DNA from: Desulfurobacteriaceae bacterium
GTDB taxonomy: Bacteria; Aquificota; Aquificia; Desulfurobacteriales; Desulfurobacteriaceae
Direction: 5' to 3'
DNA length: 64,000 nucleotides
NCBI GenBank assembly: GCA_027068415.1
Contig: JAMOTD010000014.1
Span: forward strand, 1 to 64,000
Shown: positions 16,100 through 24,416 of the stretch, piece after piece
How the letters are laid out: each line of letters starts with the position of its first letter
Position numbering within the stretch: the stretch's first letter is position 1
Made by a program: the position numbers and the translations under genes
Notes under the pieces: generated by a model
What the model was told of the DNA's origin: nothing
Seen by the model: the letters and a program-made list of their open reading frames with translations, nothing else
The model's database searches: none

Positions 16100-17388
16100 C
16101 TTTCCATGTCCCTTAAAGCTCTTTCGGCGAGGTACTTTCTCCTGTTAAGTTTACCCTTAATTCTCCTATCCGGAGGAGGTAGAAGGCCGAAGTTTGCGTT
16201 CATCGGCTGGAAGTGTTTAGGGTCGGCCGTTGTAATGTACTTAAGAAGGGCACCCACCATCGTGGTCTCCGGCGGGTAGACCGGCTCCCTTCCTTCGGCC
16301 AGCCTTGAGGCGTTCAGCCCTGCAATTATACCCGTTGCCGCAGACTCTGGATAACCCTCAACCCCCGTTATCTGTCCCGCAAAGAGGACCCTGGGGTTTT
16401 TCTTGAGCTGTAGGGTTCTTAATAGGAGCTTAGGTGAGTTTATGAAGGTATTCCTGTGGATGCTTCCGTACCTTGCAAACTCTGCCTTCTCAAGGCCGGG
16501 AATCAGCCTGAAGACCCTCTTTTGCTCGGGGTACTTGAGCTTCGTCTGAAAACCTACAAGGTTAAGGAGGGTTCCCTCCCTGTTTTCCTTCCTCAGCTGA
16601 ACCACGGCGTAGGGCTGTTTCCCGGTTCTCGGGTCAATTAGTCCCACCGGCCTTAAAGGGCCGAAGAGGAGGGTCTCTTTACCCCTCTCCGCCATCTCCT
16701 CAATCGGCATGCAGCCCTCAAAGTAACAGGCCTTTTCAAAGTCCTTTAAGGGAACCTTCTCCGCCTCCATTAAGGCCTTGTAGAACCTTTCGTACTCCTC
16801 CTTTGTCATGGGGCAGTTGAGGTAGTCGTCACCGCCCTTACCCCACCTTGAGCCCCAGAAACACTTTGAGTAGTCTATGGTGTCGGCGTAAACTATCGGC
16901 GAGATTGCGTCGTAAAAAGAGAGTTCCTCCTCTCCCAAGTACTCCCTCAGGTACTCAGAAAAGGCATCCGAGGTCAGGGGGCCCGTTGCAACTACGGTTA
17001 TTCCCTCTTCGGGAATCTCTTTAACCTCTTCCCTGATAACCTCAATGTTCGGGTGCTTTTCAATCTTTTCGGTGATGTAGTCGGCAAACTTTTCCCTATC
17101 TACGGCCAGGGCTCCCCCGGCGGGAACGCTCGTCCTCTTTGCCGCCTCAATAACGAGGGAGTCAAGGAGCTTCATCTCCTTCTTTAAAAGCCCCCGCGGG
17201 GTCGTTATCTCAATTCCGCCGAGCGTATTTGAGCAGACGAGCTCTGCAAGCTTATCGCTCTTGTGGGCGGGGGTGCTCTTCTTGGGCCTCATCTCAAAGA
17301 GCCTTACCTTTTTACCCTCTTTGGCAGCCCTGTAGGCCGCCTCCACTCCCGCAAGGCCTCCTCCTATTACGTTTATAACCTCTGCCAT
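16078..17388 (-). CDS. trmFO: methylenetetrahydrofolate-tRNA-(uracil-5-)-methyltransferase TrmFO
   Basis: A 436-aa flavoprotein that methylates U54 of tRNA using methylene-THF and FADH2. The FAD motif [16 protein letters not shown] opens the protein. [11 protein letters not shown] and the catalytic-cysteine region [16 protein letters not shown] are TrmFO signatures, followed by [12 protein letters not shown]. Length matches the family. The folate-dependent enzyme is typical of Firmicutes, Aquificota and some others rather than enteric bacteria. Confidence 0.95.
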   Translation of the reverse strand: MAEVINVIGGGLAGVEAAYRAAKEGKKVRLFEMRPKKSTPAHKSDKLAELVCSNTLGGIEITTPRGLLKKEMKLLDSLVIEAAKRTSVPAGGALAVDREKFADYITEKIEKHPNIEVIREEVKEIPEEGITVVATGPLTSDAFSEYLREYLGEEELSFYDAISPIVYADTIDYSKCFWGSRWGKGGDDYLNCPMTKEEYERFYKALMEAEKVPLKDFEKACYFEGCMPIEEMAERGKETLLFGPLRPVGLIDPRTGKQPYAVVQLRKENREGTLLNLVGFQTKLKYPEQKRVFRLIPGLEKAEFARYGSIHRNTFINSPKLLLRTLQLKKNPRVLFAGQITGVEGYPESAATGIIAGLNASRLAEGREPVYPPETTMVGALLKYITTADPKHFQPMNANFGLLPPPDRRIKGKLNRRKYLAERALRDMERWLKELS

Positions 17389-17441
17389 CTTCCTCTCCGT
17401 TAAATAAATTCTCTCTCAAAGATAGTCTGAAGGAGGGAAAG

Positions 17442-17936
17442 TTGCCCGCAATTTTGAGGGATTTGGAGGAGCTGAAGAGGGTTGTGGGGGAGCTCCGCTC
17501 TAATGGAAAGAGAATCGTCTTTACAAACGGTTGCTTTGACATTCTCCACGCAGGCCACGCCGACTACCTTGAAAGGGCCAAGGGCTTTGGAGACTTCCTG
17601 ATAGTCGGAATGAACAGCGACGGCTCTATCAGGAAGATTAAGGGGGAAAAGAGGCCGATAGTTCCCGAAGAGATGAGGGCAAAGCTCCTGTCCTCCTTAA
17701 AGCCCGTTGACCTGGTCTTTATCTTTGAGGAGGAGACCCCTCTAAAGGTGATAGAAACCGTTAGGCCGGACGTTTTGGTTAAGGGGGCAGACTGGCCCCT
17801 TGAGAAGATTGTGGGAAGGGAGTTTGCCGGCAGGGTTGAGAGGATTCCTTTCAGGTACGGAATCTCAACTACGAGGATTATTGAAAGGGTCGTAGAGCTC
17901 TACTGCTCTAAAACCTCCGGCGGAACTACTGCGTAG
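17442..17936 (+). CDS. D-glycero-beta-D-manno-heptose 1-phosphate adenylyltransferase (RfaE2/HldE C-terminal type)
   Basis: A 164-aa cytidylyltransferase-fold protein that activates heptose 1-phosphate with ATP for lipopolysaccharide core synthesis. FTNGCFDILHAGHADYLERAKGFGD holds the nucleotide-binding HxGH motif; MNSDGSIRKIKGEKRPIVP and VLVKGADW are typical of RfaE2. TTG start after AGGAGGG. It is a stand-alone domain, without the kinase half found in E. coli HldE. The 3' end overlaps the HD-domain gene convergently. Confidence 0.88.
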   Translation: MPAILRDLEELKRVVGELRSNGKRIVFTNGCFDILHAGHADYLERAKGFGDFLIVGMNSDGSIRKIKGEKRPIVPEEMRAKLLSSLKPVDLVFIFEEETPLKVIETVRPDVLVKGADWPLEKIVGREFAGRVERIPFRYGISTTRIIERVVELYCSKTSGGTTA

Positions 17937-19096
17937 GTCTTTGAGACCTTCCTTGAAAGGGCCTTTACCGCATCGGTGGGAGCAACGGAGGAGAGTTCCT
18001 CAACCCTGTCTCCCACCTTTACCTTTATCACGTCTTTCTCGTCTGGGGAGTAGTAGGAATAGGCGACTTTAGAGGGCTCAACCACCTCAAAGTAGTACTC
18101 GGGGTTAAGCCCCATCTTCTCAACCCTCTCCCTTAGCTCAAGAAGGAGTGAGGGGCTTACCTCAACCGTCCTAAAGAGCTCCCTCCTGACGAACCTTCCG
18201 CACAGCTCCCTCAGAACGGGCTCCTTCCACTCCTTAAGCTCGTAGATTGCGCAAATCAGGTGGCCGTCTGTCAGGTTGAAGAAAGCCTCCCTGTCTCCGT
18301 CTTTCAGTGCCCTCTTCAGGTTTCCGTTTATCGGCAGGTTTTCGCCGCTCAGCAGGAGTTCCTTTATCCTCTTAACGATTTTCTGAAGGAGAACCTGGGC
18401 CGAGAGGTTCCCCCTGTGGAAGTAGACCGCCCAGTACATTTGGTACCTTGACATTATGTAGGCCTCAAGAGCGTTGAAACCCTTAAAGCTCCAAACGAGC
18501 TCCCCGTCTTCAAGGAGAGCCGAAATTAAAATCCTGTTGTAGTCAATTCTTCCGAATGCGACTCCGGTGTAGAAACTGTCCCTCCTTAAGTAGTCAAGCC
18601 TGTCGCAGTCAAGCTGGCTTGAAACGAGCTGATAGGTAAAGGGAAGGGGATGCTCTTTTTTAAGGATTTTCTCAACCTCTTTTAGGAGCTCCCTCTCTAT
18701 CCCTGCCTCCTCCTCAAGGAGCCCGAGAGCGTAAACCGTCAGCTCCTCGTGCCCCTGAGGGAGGATAAACCTCTCAAGGGCGTGGGAAAAGGGGGAGTGG
18801 CCTATGTCGTGAATCAGCGCTGCAAGTTTTACGGCCTCCTTTACGAAGGGCTCAACTTTAAAACCGTTAAACTCAAGGTAAGAGAGGGCTTTTTCGGTCA
18901 GCCACGAAACTCCGAGGGAGTGCTGAAACCTCGTATGCTCGGCTCCCGGGTAGACGAGGTAGCAGGGGCCGAGCTGTCTTACGTACCTTAACCTCTGAAG
19001 GAGCCTGCTTGAGATTGCCCGGTAGAGGGGAGAGTCCTTCTCAACTGCGACGAACTCCTCGTAAACCGGGTCCATAAAGAGTTTATGTCTCTTCAC
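17900..19096 (-). CDS. HD-domain phosphohydrolase (dGTPase/SAMHD1-like)
   Basis: A 398-aa metal-dependent phosphohydrolase. The HD motifs are visible: RFQHSLGVSWL (first His), LIHDIGHSPFSHALE (HD pair) and DCDRLDYLRRDSFYTG (last Asp). This layout is that of the dGTPase-related family that includes YwfO and SAMHD1, which hydrolyse dNTPs or related nucleotides; the exact substrate cannot be read. It overlaps the Fur-type gene start by 14 nt and probably shares its transcript. Confidence 0.82.
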   Translation of the reverse strand: MKRHKLFMDPVYEEFVAVEKDSPLYRAISSRLLQRLRYVRQLGPCYLVYPGAEHTRFQHSLGVSWLTEKALSYLEFNGFKVEPFVKEAVKLAALIHDIGHSPFSHALERFILPQGHEELTVYALGLLEEEAGIERELLKEVEKILKKEHPLPFTYQLVSSQLDCDRLDYLRRDSFYTGVAFGRIDYNRILISALLEDGELVWSFKGFNALEAYIMSRYQMYWAVYFHRGNLSAQVLLQKIVKRIKELLLSGENLPINGNLKRALKDGDREAFFNLTDGHLICAIYELKEWKEPVLRELCGRFVRRELFRTVEVSPSLLLELRERVEKMGLNPEYYFEVVEPSKVAYSYYSPDEKDVIKVKVGDRVEELSSVAPTDAVKALSRKVSKTYAVVPPEVLEQ

Positions 19097-19508
19097 CCTT
19101 ACACTCTCTACAGATTCCGTAGCACATCAGTGTACAGCTTACGGGCTCGCCCAACTCCTCTATTTTACTCCTGTCAACTTCGGGAATCAGGTCAAGGTCA
19201 ACGATTTTACCGCACTTTATACAGACGAAGTGGCTGTGGGGCTCAACCCTTGCGTCGTACCTGACCTTATCTTTCAGGGTGGGAACCCTCTGAACGAGTC
19301 CGGCCTTCTCAAGGCTTGCAAGGGTTCTGTAAACGGTTGTAAGGGAAATACCTTCAATTTTATCCTTTAGCCTCTCGTAGAGCTCCTCTGCACTCGGGTG
19401 GTCCTGCCTTGAGGCAATTTCCTTGTAAACTGCAAGCCTCTGGGGAGTGATTTTGAGCCCCGAGGCCTTTACCCTTCTCTTAAACTCCTCAACTCTATCC
19501 TTAAGCAT
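19083..19508 (-). CDS. Fur/PerR-family metal-dependent regulator
   Basis: A 141-aa repressor with winged-helix DNA-binding half (LKITPQRLAVYKEIASRQDHPSAEELYERLKDKIEGISLTTVYRTLASLEKAGLV) and metal-binding dimerisation half (HSHFVCIKCGKIVDLD). A CIKC and a C-terminal CRECKG motif form a structural zinc site as in PerR/Fur. The start at 19508 follows AAGGAG; an in-frame upstream extension is non-conserved. Whether it senses iron or peroxide cannot be decided. A possible target, the feo operon, lies at 51.7-54.2 kb. Confidence 0.85.
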   Translation of the reverse strand: MLKDRVEEFKRRVKASGLKITPQRLAVYKEIASRQDHPSAEELYERLKDKIEGISLTTVYRTLASLEKAGLVQRVPTLKDKVRYDARVEPHSHFVCIKCGKIVDLDLIPEVDRSKIEELGEPVSCTLMCYGICRECKGEET

Positions 19509-19560
19509 TTCTCTTCTCCTTCGGAAAACAATTTGCACCTTTAAATATAAAGCTCTTCTC

Positions 19561-20493
19561 TTACCCAAACCTGTCGCCAGCTCTAACTCTGTAGCCCCTT
19601 ATAAACTCGTCTCCTGAGATTTCCTTCCTACCCTCAGGCTTAATCCTTAGGATTTCTAAAGCCCCTTTCCCCGTTGCAACGATGAGTCTTTTTCCCGCTT
19701 CTATTACCTCCCCCGGCTCTCCCTTCCCCTCTGCCGGTTTTACCTTTGTAAGCTTCACCATCTTTCCCTTGTAGTAGGTGAAGGCTCCCGGCCACGGCGT
19801 AAAGGCCCTTACCATGTTGAAGATTTCTTCAGCGCTCCTTTCCCAGTTAATTCTTCCCATCTCCTTGGTTATTTTCGGGCAGTAGGTTGCCTTATCGTGG
19901 TTCTGGGGCTTTGGCTCAATCTCTCCTTTGGTGAACTTGGGAATCGTCTCGGTTAAGAGCTCCGCCCCTACCTGAGCCAGCCTGTCGTGGAGGGTTTGGG
20001 CGTTGTCCTCCTTTTTAATCTCAACTTCCCTCTGCGAGATGACGTCTCCGGCGTCAAGCTCAGGGATTACCTTCATTATCGTTATTCCCGTCTTCCTCTC
20101 GCCGTTTAGCAGGGCCGCCTGAATCGGTGAGGCTCCCCTATACTTGGGCAGGAGTGAGGCGTGGACGTTTATTACACCGTACTTGGGCAGTTTTAAGAGC
20201 CAGTCGGGTAGGATTTTCCCGTAGGCGGCAACGACAATCAGATCGGGGGAGATTTCCTCAAGGATTTTCTTCAGCTCCTCGTTATCCTTAATTCTTTCAG
20301 GCTGGTAGACCTTCAGGCCGAGCCTTTCGGCCTCAACCTTTACCGGCGGGGGCTTTAACCTTTTCCCCCTTCCGGCGGGTTTATCGGGCTGGGTTATTAC
20401 CAAGGGAATTTCATATCCGGCCTCTTTTAACGCTTTGAGTGAGGGAACTGCAAAGTCGGGCGTTCCCATGAAAACAACCTTTAACCTATTCAC
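19561..20493 (-). CDS. fmt: methionyl-tRNA formyltransferase
   Basis: A 310-aa enzyme that formylates initiator Met-tRNA using 10-formyl-THF. VVFMGTPDFAVPSL opens the fold; INVHASLLPKYRGASPIQAALLNGE carries the catalytic His and the SLLP signature; the C-terminal OB-like domain follows. The GTG start at 20493 is chosen from GGAGG 7 nt upstream and conservation beginning at RLKVVF. It overlaps tsaC by 8 nt. Confidence 0.93.
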   Translation of the reverse strand: MNRLKVVFMGTPDFAVPSLKALKEAGYEIPLVITQPDKPAGRGKRLKPPPVKVEAERLGLKVYQPERIKDNEELKKILEEISPDLIVVAAYGKILPDWLLKLPKYGVINVHASLLPKYRGASPIQAALLNGERKTGITIMKVIPELDAGDVISQREVEIKKEDNAQTLHDRLAQVGAELLTETIPKFTKGEIEPKPQNHDKATYCPKITKEMGRINWERSAEEIFNMVRAFTPWPGAFTYYKGKMVKLTKVKPAEGKGEPGEVIEAGKRLIVATGKGALEILRIKPEGRKEISGDEFIRGYRVRAGDRFG

Positions 20494-21094
20494 CGAGAAC
20501 CTCCATAACTCTCCGGGTCGGTATTGCACCTTCCCTTAAGACTTCAACCTTCCCCTTTAAGAGGGAGACGAGGGTTGAGGGCTTGCCGATTACCTCTCCC
20601 TCTACACAGAGGGGTATCAAACTCCCGAAGTACTCCTCACACTCCTTACAGCAGGTAGCGGGCTTTAAGCCCGACGGGTTTGCGCTGGGGGCGAAGAGGG
20701 GAGTTGAGAGCTCTATAACCTTTAAAAGAAAGGGGTCGTCCGGAATTCTGATTGCAAGGTTATCCCTTTTAAAGATTTCCCTAAAGGGGGAGCTCCCTTT
20801 TAGCGGCAGGATAACCGTAAGGGGTGCCGGAAAGATTTCCCTTAGCCTCTCTCCGAACTTCTCGGGAATTAGAACTCCCAGCTCTTGGGCCTCCTCAAGG
20901 CTCCCAAAGAGGACTATCAGGGGCTTACTCCTCTCCCTTCCCTTTACCCTGTAAACCTTTTCAACGGCCTCGGGGCTCAGGGCGCTTCCCAAAATCCCGT
21001 AGAGGGTGTCTGTCGGGGAGCAGACCAGCTCTCCTTTCTTTATGAACTTTGCAACTACGGGAGCACTCCCGGGGCTCTTCTTAACTACCTTCAT
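20486..21094 (-). CDS. threonylcarbamoyl-AMP synthase (Sua5/YrdC/TsaC family)
   Basis: A 202-aa YrdC-fold protein that makes threonylcarbamoyl-AMP for the t6A37 modification of tRNA. SPTDTLYGILGSALSPEAVEKVYRVKGRERSKPLIVL, LAIRIPDD and FAPSANPSGLKPA are family signatures. It is the short form without the Sua5 C-terminal domain. Two adjacent cysteines (ATCCKECEEYF) in place of the usual region are unusual but not obviously disabling. Confidence 0.9.
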   Translation of the reverse strand: MKVVKKSPGSAPVVAKFIKKGELVCSPTDTLYGILGSALSPEAVEKVYRVKGRERSKPLIVLFGSLEEAQELGVLIPEKFGERLREIFPAPLTVILPLKGSSPFREIFKRDNLAIRIPDDPFLLKVIELSTPLFAPSANPSGLKPATCCKECEEYFGSLIPLCVEGEVIGKPSTLVSLLKGKVEVLREGAIPTRRVMEVLGE

Positions 21095-21980
21095 TTCCCT
21101 CTTTTAGCTCAAGAAGGTGTTTGTTGTAGAGGAAAATCAGCTCCCCCTTCTTACACTTGAGCTCCCTTGCAACCGGGTTGCACTTGGCCTTCAGAATGAA
21201 AAAGATGTCCTTGTCGTAAATCCCGTCTAATGTCTCAAAGTTGGCCTGACCCTTTGAGATTACGAAGTAGGCCCTTTTCCAGTGCTCCCTAAACTTTTCG
21301 GGTGCCCTTTCAAGGTCAATTCCTATGACGTCGCTTCCGCTGTCAATGACCTCGTCAACCAGCTCTGCAATTCCGGTCTTTATTGCGTCCTCAACGGTTG
21401 CGTCGTTAAGGATGGGAGCTCCCCTAACCGCTAAGACAACCTTCAGCCCCCTCTCTTTGAGCTCCCTAACCAAGAACTTGTCAAAGACGATTTCCCCCGC
21501 GTTATCTGCAAGGTAGAGGGCGGTTTTTCCGGGAACGAGGAACCTCTCAAAGATTGCCTCGTCGTAGTAGGCGAAGGGGGTCTTAAAGAAGTTCTTTATC
21601 TCCTCCTCAAGGTCAAAAACGCTGGGAACGGCAAAGTCTATAACGTTCCCCAGTGCTGCCAGCTTAACCGCAACGGCCAGCCCGTTTTCGGCCTTCTGGT
21701 AGTACTCTTGGTAGAGGACGGGCTCAAGCTTCATTGCAATTGAGTTGTACTTTTCCTTGAGTGCTTTAAAGGGGTCGTTAATTTTTGTCTTCTCCTTAAA
21801 TACCCTGTGAATAAAGGTTGCGTTGTAGCCGGGAGACTTTTCCGGTCTTAGGTTTTTGTAGATAAACTTTGCCGCCTCCCTTTCAACCTCTATCGTCTTT
21901 TCCTCCTCAAGTCCGCAGGCCTTGGCCGTCTTTACGATTTGGTTTAAGAAACAGGGGAGGCACTCGGGGTAAACTCTCAT
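21081..21980 (-). CDS. DUF89 family metal-dependent phosphatase
   Basis: A 299-aa protein of the DUF89/ARMT1 damage-control phosphatase family. The N-terminal VYPECLPCFLNQIVKTA has the CxxC of the short prokaryotic subgroup, and LADNAGEIVFDKFLVREL carries metal-binding Asp/Asn. Late motifs VISKGQANFETL and KCNPVAREL fit. Family members remove damaged or excess phosphometabolites; the substrate here is unknown. It lies 1 bp after purE and overlaps the next gene by 14 nt. Confidence 0.8.
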   Translation of the reverse strand: MRVYPECLPCFLNQIVKTAKACGLEEEKTIEVEREAAKFIYKNLRPEKSPGYNATFIHRVFKEKTKINDPFKALKEKYNSIAMKLEPVLYQEYYQKAENGLAVAVKLAALGNVIDFAVPSVFDLEEEIKNFFKTPFAYYDEAIFERFLVPGKTALYLADNAGEIVFDKFLVRELKERGLKVVLAVRGAPILNDATVEDAIKTGIAELVDEVIDSGSDVIGIDLERAPEKFREHWKRAYFVISKGQANFETLDGIYDKDIFFILKAKCNPVARELKCKKGELIFLYNKHLLELKEGNEGS

Positions 21981-21981
21981 C

Positions 21982-22449
21982 TTATCCCTCTAAAACTTTT
22001 CTCTTCATCTCTTCCCTGTAGGCCTTTAGCTTCTCTTTGAGCTCGGGGTACTTAATTGCCATTATCTCAACAGCTAAAACTGCAGCGTTCTTTGCCCCTG
22101 CCTTACCGATTGTTACCGTTGCAACGGGAATTCCGCCGGGCATCTGGACTATTGAGAGGAGGGAGTCAATTCCCTTTAGGGGTGAAGCGTCAAGGGGAAC
22201 TCCGATTACCGGCAAAACCGTCTTTGCCGCAATAACCCCTCCTAAGTGGGCTGCGTAGCCTGCTGCGGCGATTATTACGTCGTACTCTTCCTCGGCCCTC
22301 TCACAGAAGGCTAAGACCTCGTCAATAGTCCTGTGGGCAGAGAGAACTTTTACGTCGTAGGGAACTCCGAACTCCTCAAGGGTCTTTGTGCAGGCCTCCA
22401 TTACCGGCAGGTCCGACTTGCTCCCCATCACCACCGCCACCTTCTTCAT
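21982..22449 (-). CDS. purE: N5-carboxyaminoimidazole ribonucleotide mutase (PurE)
   Basis: A 155-aa octameric enzyme of purine synthesis that converts N5-CAIR to CAIR. VVMGSKSDLPVMEA, VLSAHRTID and SLLSIVQMPGGIPVATVTIGKAGAKNAA are clear PurE motifs. The usual GGAAHLPGM substrate loop reads AAGYAAHLGGVIAA here, keeping the catalytic His but changing flanking residues. The start lies inside the preceding lipoprotein gene (74-nt overlap). PurK is not nearby. Confidence 0.9.
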   Translation of the reverse strand: MKKVAVVMGSKSDLPVMEACTKTLEEFGVPYDVKVLSAHRTIDEVLAFCERAEEEYDVIIAAAGYAAHLGGVIAAKTVLPVIGVPLDASPLKGIDSLLSIVQMPGGIPVATVTIGKAGAKNAAVLAVEIMAIKYPELKEKLKAYREEMKRKVLEG

Positions 22450-23332
22450 CTACTACCTCCGGCACTATCGGTTTTGAGAGGTTACCCGCCTTGTCTACTG
22501 CAAAGAGCTCCACCTTAGCCGGGCAACCAGTGAACCTAAAGTATATTCCACCTGTTTTAAATTTTCTCCCGTCAGCAACTATTAGGTAGTTTCTGACATC
22601 CTCTGAAGGGGAGGGCTCCCACACGAGGATGCACTCCTTACCTTTAATTAAGAGGGCCTCCTTCGGAGGGGCGGGCGGGACTCTGTCCTCGGGTATTACG
22701 GCCAAAGGCTCGGTAAACCTTCCCTTTAACCTCTCCTTTGAAAACCTCAAAAGGTAGGTGTAGCTCCTGCCGTTAACCACTCTCCTATCGGTGAAGGTGT
22801 TTTCCTCCTCCCTTAAGAGGGCGTAGGGCTTTAAGAAGGGCTCCTCAGCATCTTTAAAGACTTCAACCTCGTAGCCGGGGTGGGGAGCGAGCTCAATCTC
22901 AACAAAACCGTCCCCTCCGTGGGCTTTTATGACTTCGGGAATATCCTCAATCGGCTTCTCTCCCGTTGTGCAGACCGGCTCACTTCTTTGACTTTCGTGC
23001 CCCTCATAGAGGGCTACTACAGAATAGCACCTCTTTTCCCCCGCTCTTATGGGGCTATCCTTAAAGTAGTTCTTCTTTACCTCAACCTCTCTCTTTCCGA
23101 AGTTGACTATTACCCTATAGCTGACCTTTTGGGGCTGTGAGATTTTCCTTCCGTCGCCGAACCTATCAACTCTCTCCCACCATACAAGCGGTGAGTCGTA
23201 CTCCTGAGCCGGAGGGTGGACTTGAGGAGTTGCAGGCCGGTAGATTAAGGGAGGTTTGGGAGCTCCCCTGTGGCCGCACATCGTAAAGGAGAAGAGGAGG
23301 GGTATGAGGGGAAGGAGGAGAAGTTTTCTCAA
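22376..23332 (-). CDS. lipoprotein with fibronectin-III-like domains
   Basis: A 318-aa protein with a lipoprotein signal peptide: hydrophobic LLLLPLIPLLFSF then TMCGHRG, with Cys at 19 as the lipidation site and a Pro-rich start like the CGxKGPP motif of small outer-membrane lipoproteins. Two beta-sandwich segments follow (about 60-125 and 145-285) with fibronectin-III style endings (VYALYEGHESQRSEP-type and VPPAPPKEALLIKG...WEPSPSEDV). The C-terminal 25 residues are Gly-rich and overlap purE. Role unknown; likely an envelope protein. Confidence 0.65.
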   Translation of the reverse strand: MRKLLLLPLIPLLFSFTMCGHRGAPKPPLIYRPATPQVHPPAQEYDSPLVWWERVDRFGDGRKISQPQKVSYRVIVNFGKREVEVKKNYFKDSPIRAGEKRCYSVVALYEGHESQRSEPVCTTGEKPIEDIPEVIKAHGGDGFVEIELAPHPGYEVEVFKDAEEPFLKPYALLREEENTFTDRRVVNGRSYTYLLRFSKERLKGRFTEPLAVIPEDRVPPAPPKEALLIKGKECILVWEPSPSEDVRNYLIVADGRKFKTGGIYFRFTGCPAKVELFAVDKAGNLSKPIVPEVVDEEGGGGDGEQVGPAGNGGLHKDP

Positions 23333-23356
23333 AATCTAAAAACCTCCTTTAATTTG

Positions 23357-23366
23357 TTGCTATAAT
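23357..23366 (+). promoter_or_regulatory. extended -10 promoter for efp-acc operon
   Basis: TTGC then TATAAT (23361-23366) forms an extended -10 (TGn-TATAAT), 33 bp before the efp start. No good -35 is seen, as expected for extended -10 promoters. A perfect AAGGAGGT ribosome site follows. Confidence 0.55.
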
Positions 23367-23399
23367 TTTCTCAAAATTCCCCAAAAAGGAGGTCCTACC

Positions 23400-23972
23400 G
23401 TGCCTTCAATTGATGTAAACCAGATTTCAAAGGGAATGAAGTTAGAAATTGACGGAGCTCCCTACGAGATAATAGACTACCAGCACGTTAAGCCCGGTAA
23501 AGGTCAGGCCTTTGCAAGGATTAAACTCAAAAACCTTAAGACCGGCAACGTTGTTGAGAAAACCTACAAAGTAGGAGAGAAGCTTCAGCTTGCCGATTTT
23601 GAAGAGAGGGAGATGGAGTACATTTACAACGACGGCCAGTTCTACTACTTCATGGACGCCAAAACTTACGAGCAGGTTGGAGTTCCTGCAGAAGCCCTCG
23701 GCGAGAAAGCAAAGTTCCTCAAAGAAAACACTCCCGTAATGGTTCAGTTCTACAAGGGCGAGGCCATTTCGGTTAAACTTCCCAAGAGCATCGTTCTTCA
23801 GGTCGTTGACACAGAGCCCGGGTTTAAGGGAGATACCGTCAGCAACGTAACAAAGCCTGCAACCCTTGAGACCGGAGCAGTAATTCAAGTTCCCATGTTC
23901 ATAAACCCCGGAGATATGGTCAGGGTAAACCCCGAAACGGGAGAGTACATAGAGAGGGTTAACGTAAAGTAG
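23400..23972 (+). CDS. efp: translation elongation factor P
   Basis: A 190-aa three-domain protein that rescues ribosomes stalled at polyproline. The start is GTG after AAAAAGGAGGT. The conserved loop HVKPGKGQAF places K34 at the tip that reaches the peptidyl centre and is often modified. The C-terminal region GDTVSNVTKPATLETGAVIQVPMFINPGDMVRVNPETGEY is a clear signature. It sits upstream of accB-accC, a frequent neighbourhood. Confidence 0.97.
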   Translation: MPSIDVNQISKGMKLEIDGAPYEIIDYQHVKPGKGQAFARIKLKNLKTGNVVEKTYKVGEKLQLADFEEREMEYIYNDGQFYYFMDAKTYEQVGVPAEALGEKAKFLKENTPVMVQFYKGEAISVKLPKSIVLQVVDTEPGFKGDTVSNVTKPATLETGAVIQVPMFINPGDMVRVNPETGEYIERVNVK

Positions 23973-23981
23973 GAGGGAGTC

Positions 23982-24413
23982 TTGATAGAGAAGATAAAGG
24001 AGCTCCTAAGGAGCCTTGAGAATACCTCCCTTGAAGAGATAGAGCTTGAGGCTGAAGGTTTTAAGCTGAAGGCGAAATTTAAGAGAGAGGGAGCCGGTGC
24101 TCCAGCTAAAGGAGTGCCAGAAACTCCGGTTCAGCCGGCCGCCGCTAAAGAGGAGAGCGAGGAGGAGAAGGAGTACTACGTAGTTGAATCACCGATGGTA
24201 GGAACCTTTTACAGGGCTCCCGCTCCGGGAGCAGAGCCCTTCGTTAAAGAGGGCGACTACGTTGAGAAGGGGCAGACTCTCTGCATAATAGAGGCCTTAA
24301 AGGTTATGAACGAGATTGAGTCTGAAGTTTCGGGAATAGTCAGGAAAATCCTCGTTGAAAACGGCCAGCCGGTAGAGTACGGTCAGCCCCTCTTCTACAT
24401 TGAGCCGAGGTAG
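23982..24413 (+). CDS. accB: biotin carboxyl carrier protein of acetyl-CoA carboxylase
   Basis: A 143-aa protein. The N-terminal 55 residues are the family helix-strand region, then an Ala/Pro/Glu linker, then the biotinyl domain with EALKVMNEIES (biotinylated Lys) and SPMVGTFYRAPAPG. TTG start after AGGAGGGAG, 9 nt from efp. It carries CO2 from AccC to the carboxyltransferase in fatty acid or carbon fixation pathways. Confidence 0.95.
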   Translation: MIEKIKELLRSLENTSLEEIELEAEGFKLKAKFKREGAGAPAKGVPETPVQPAAAKEESEEEKEYYVVESPMVGTFYRAPAPGAEPFVKEGDYVEKGQTLCIIEALKVMNEIESEVSGIVRKILVENGQPVEYGQPLFYIEPR

Positions 24414-24416
24414 TAG

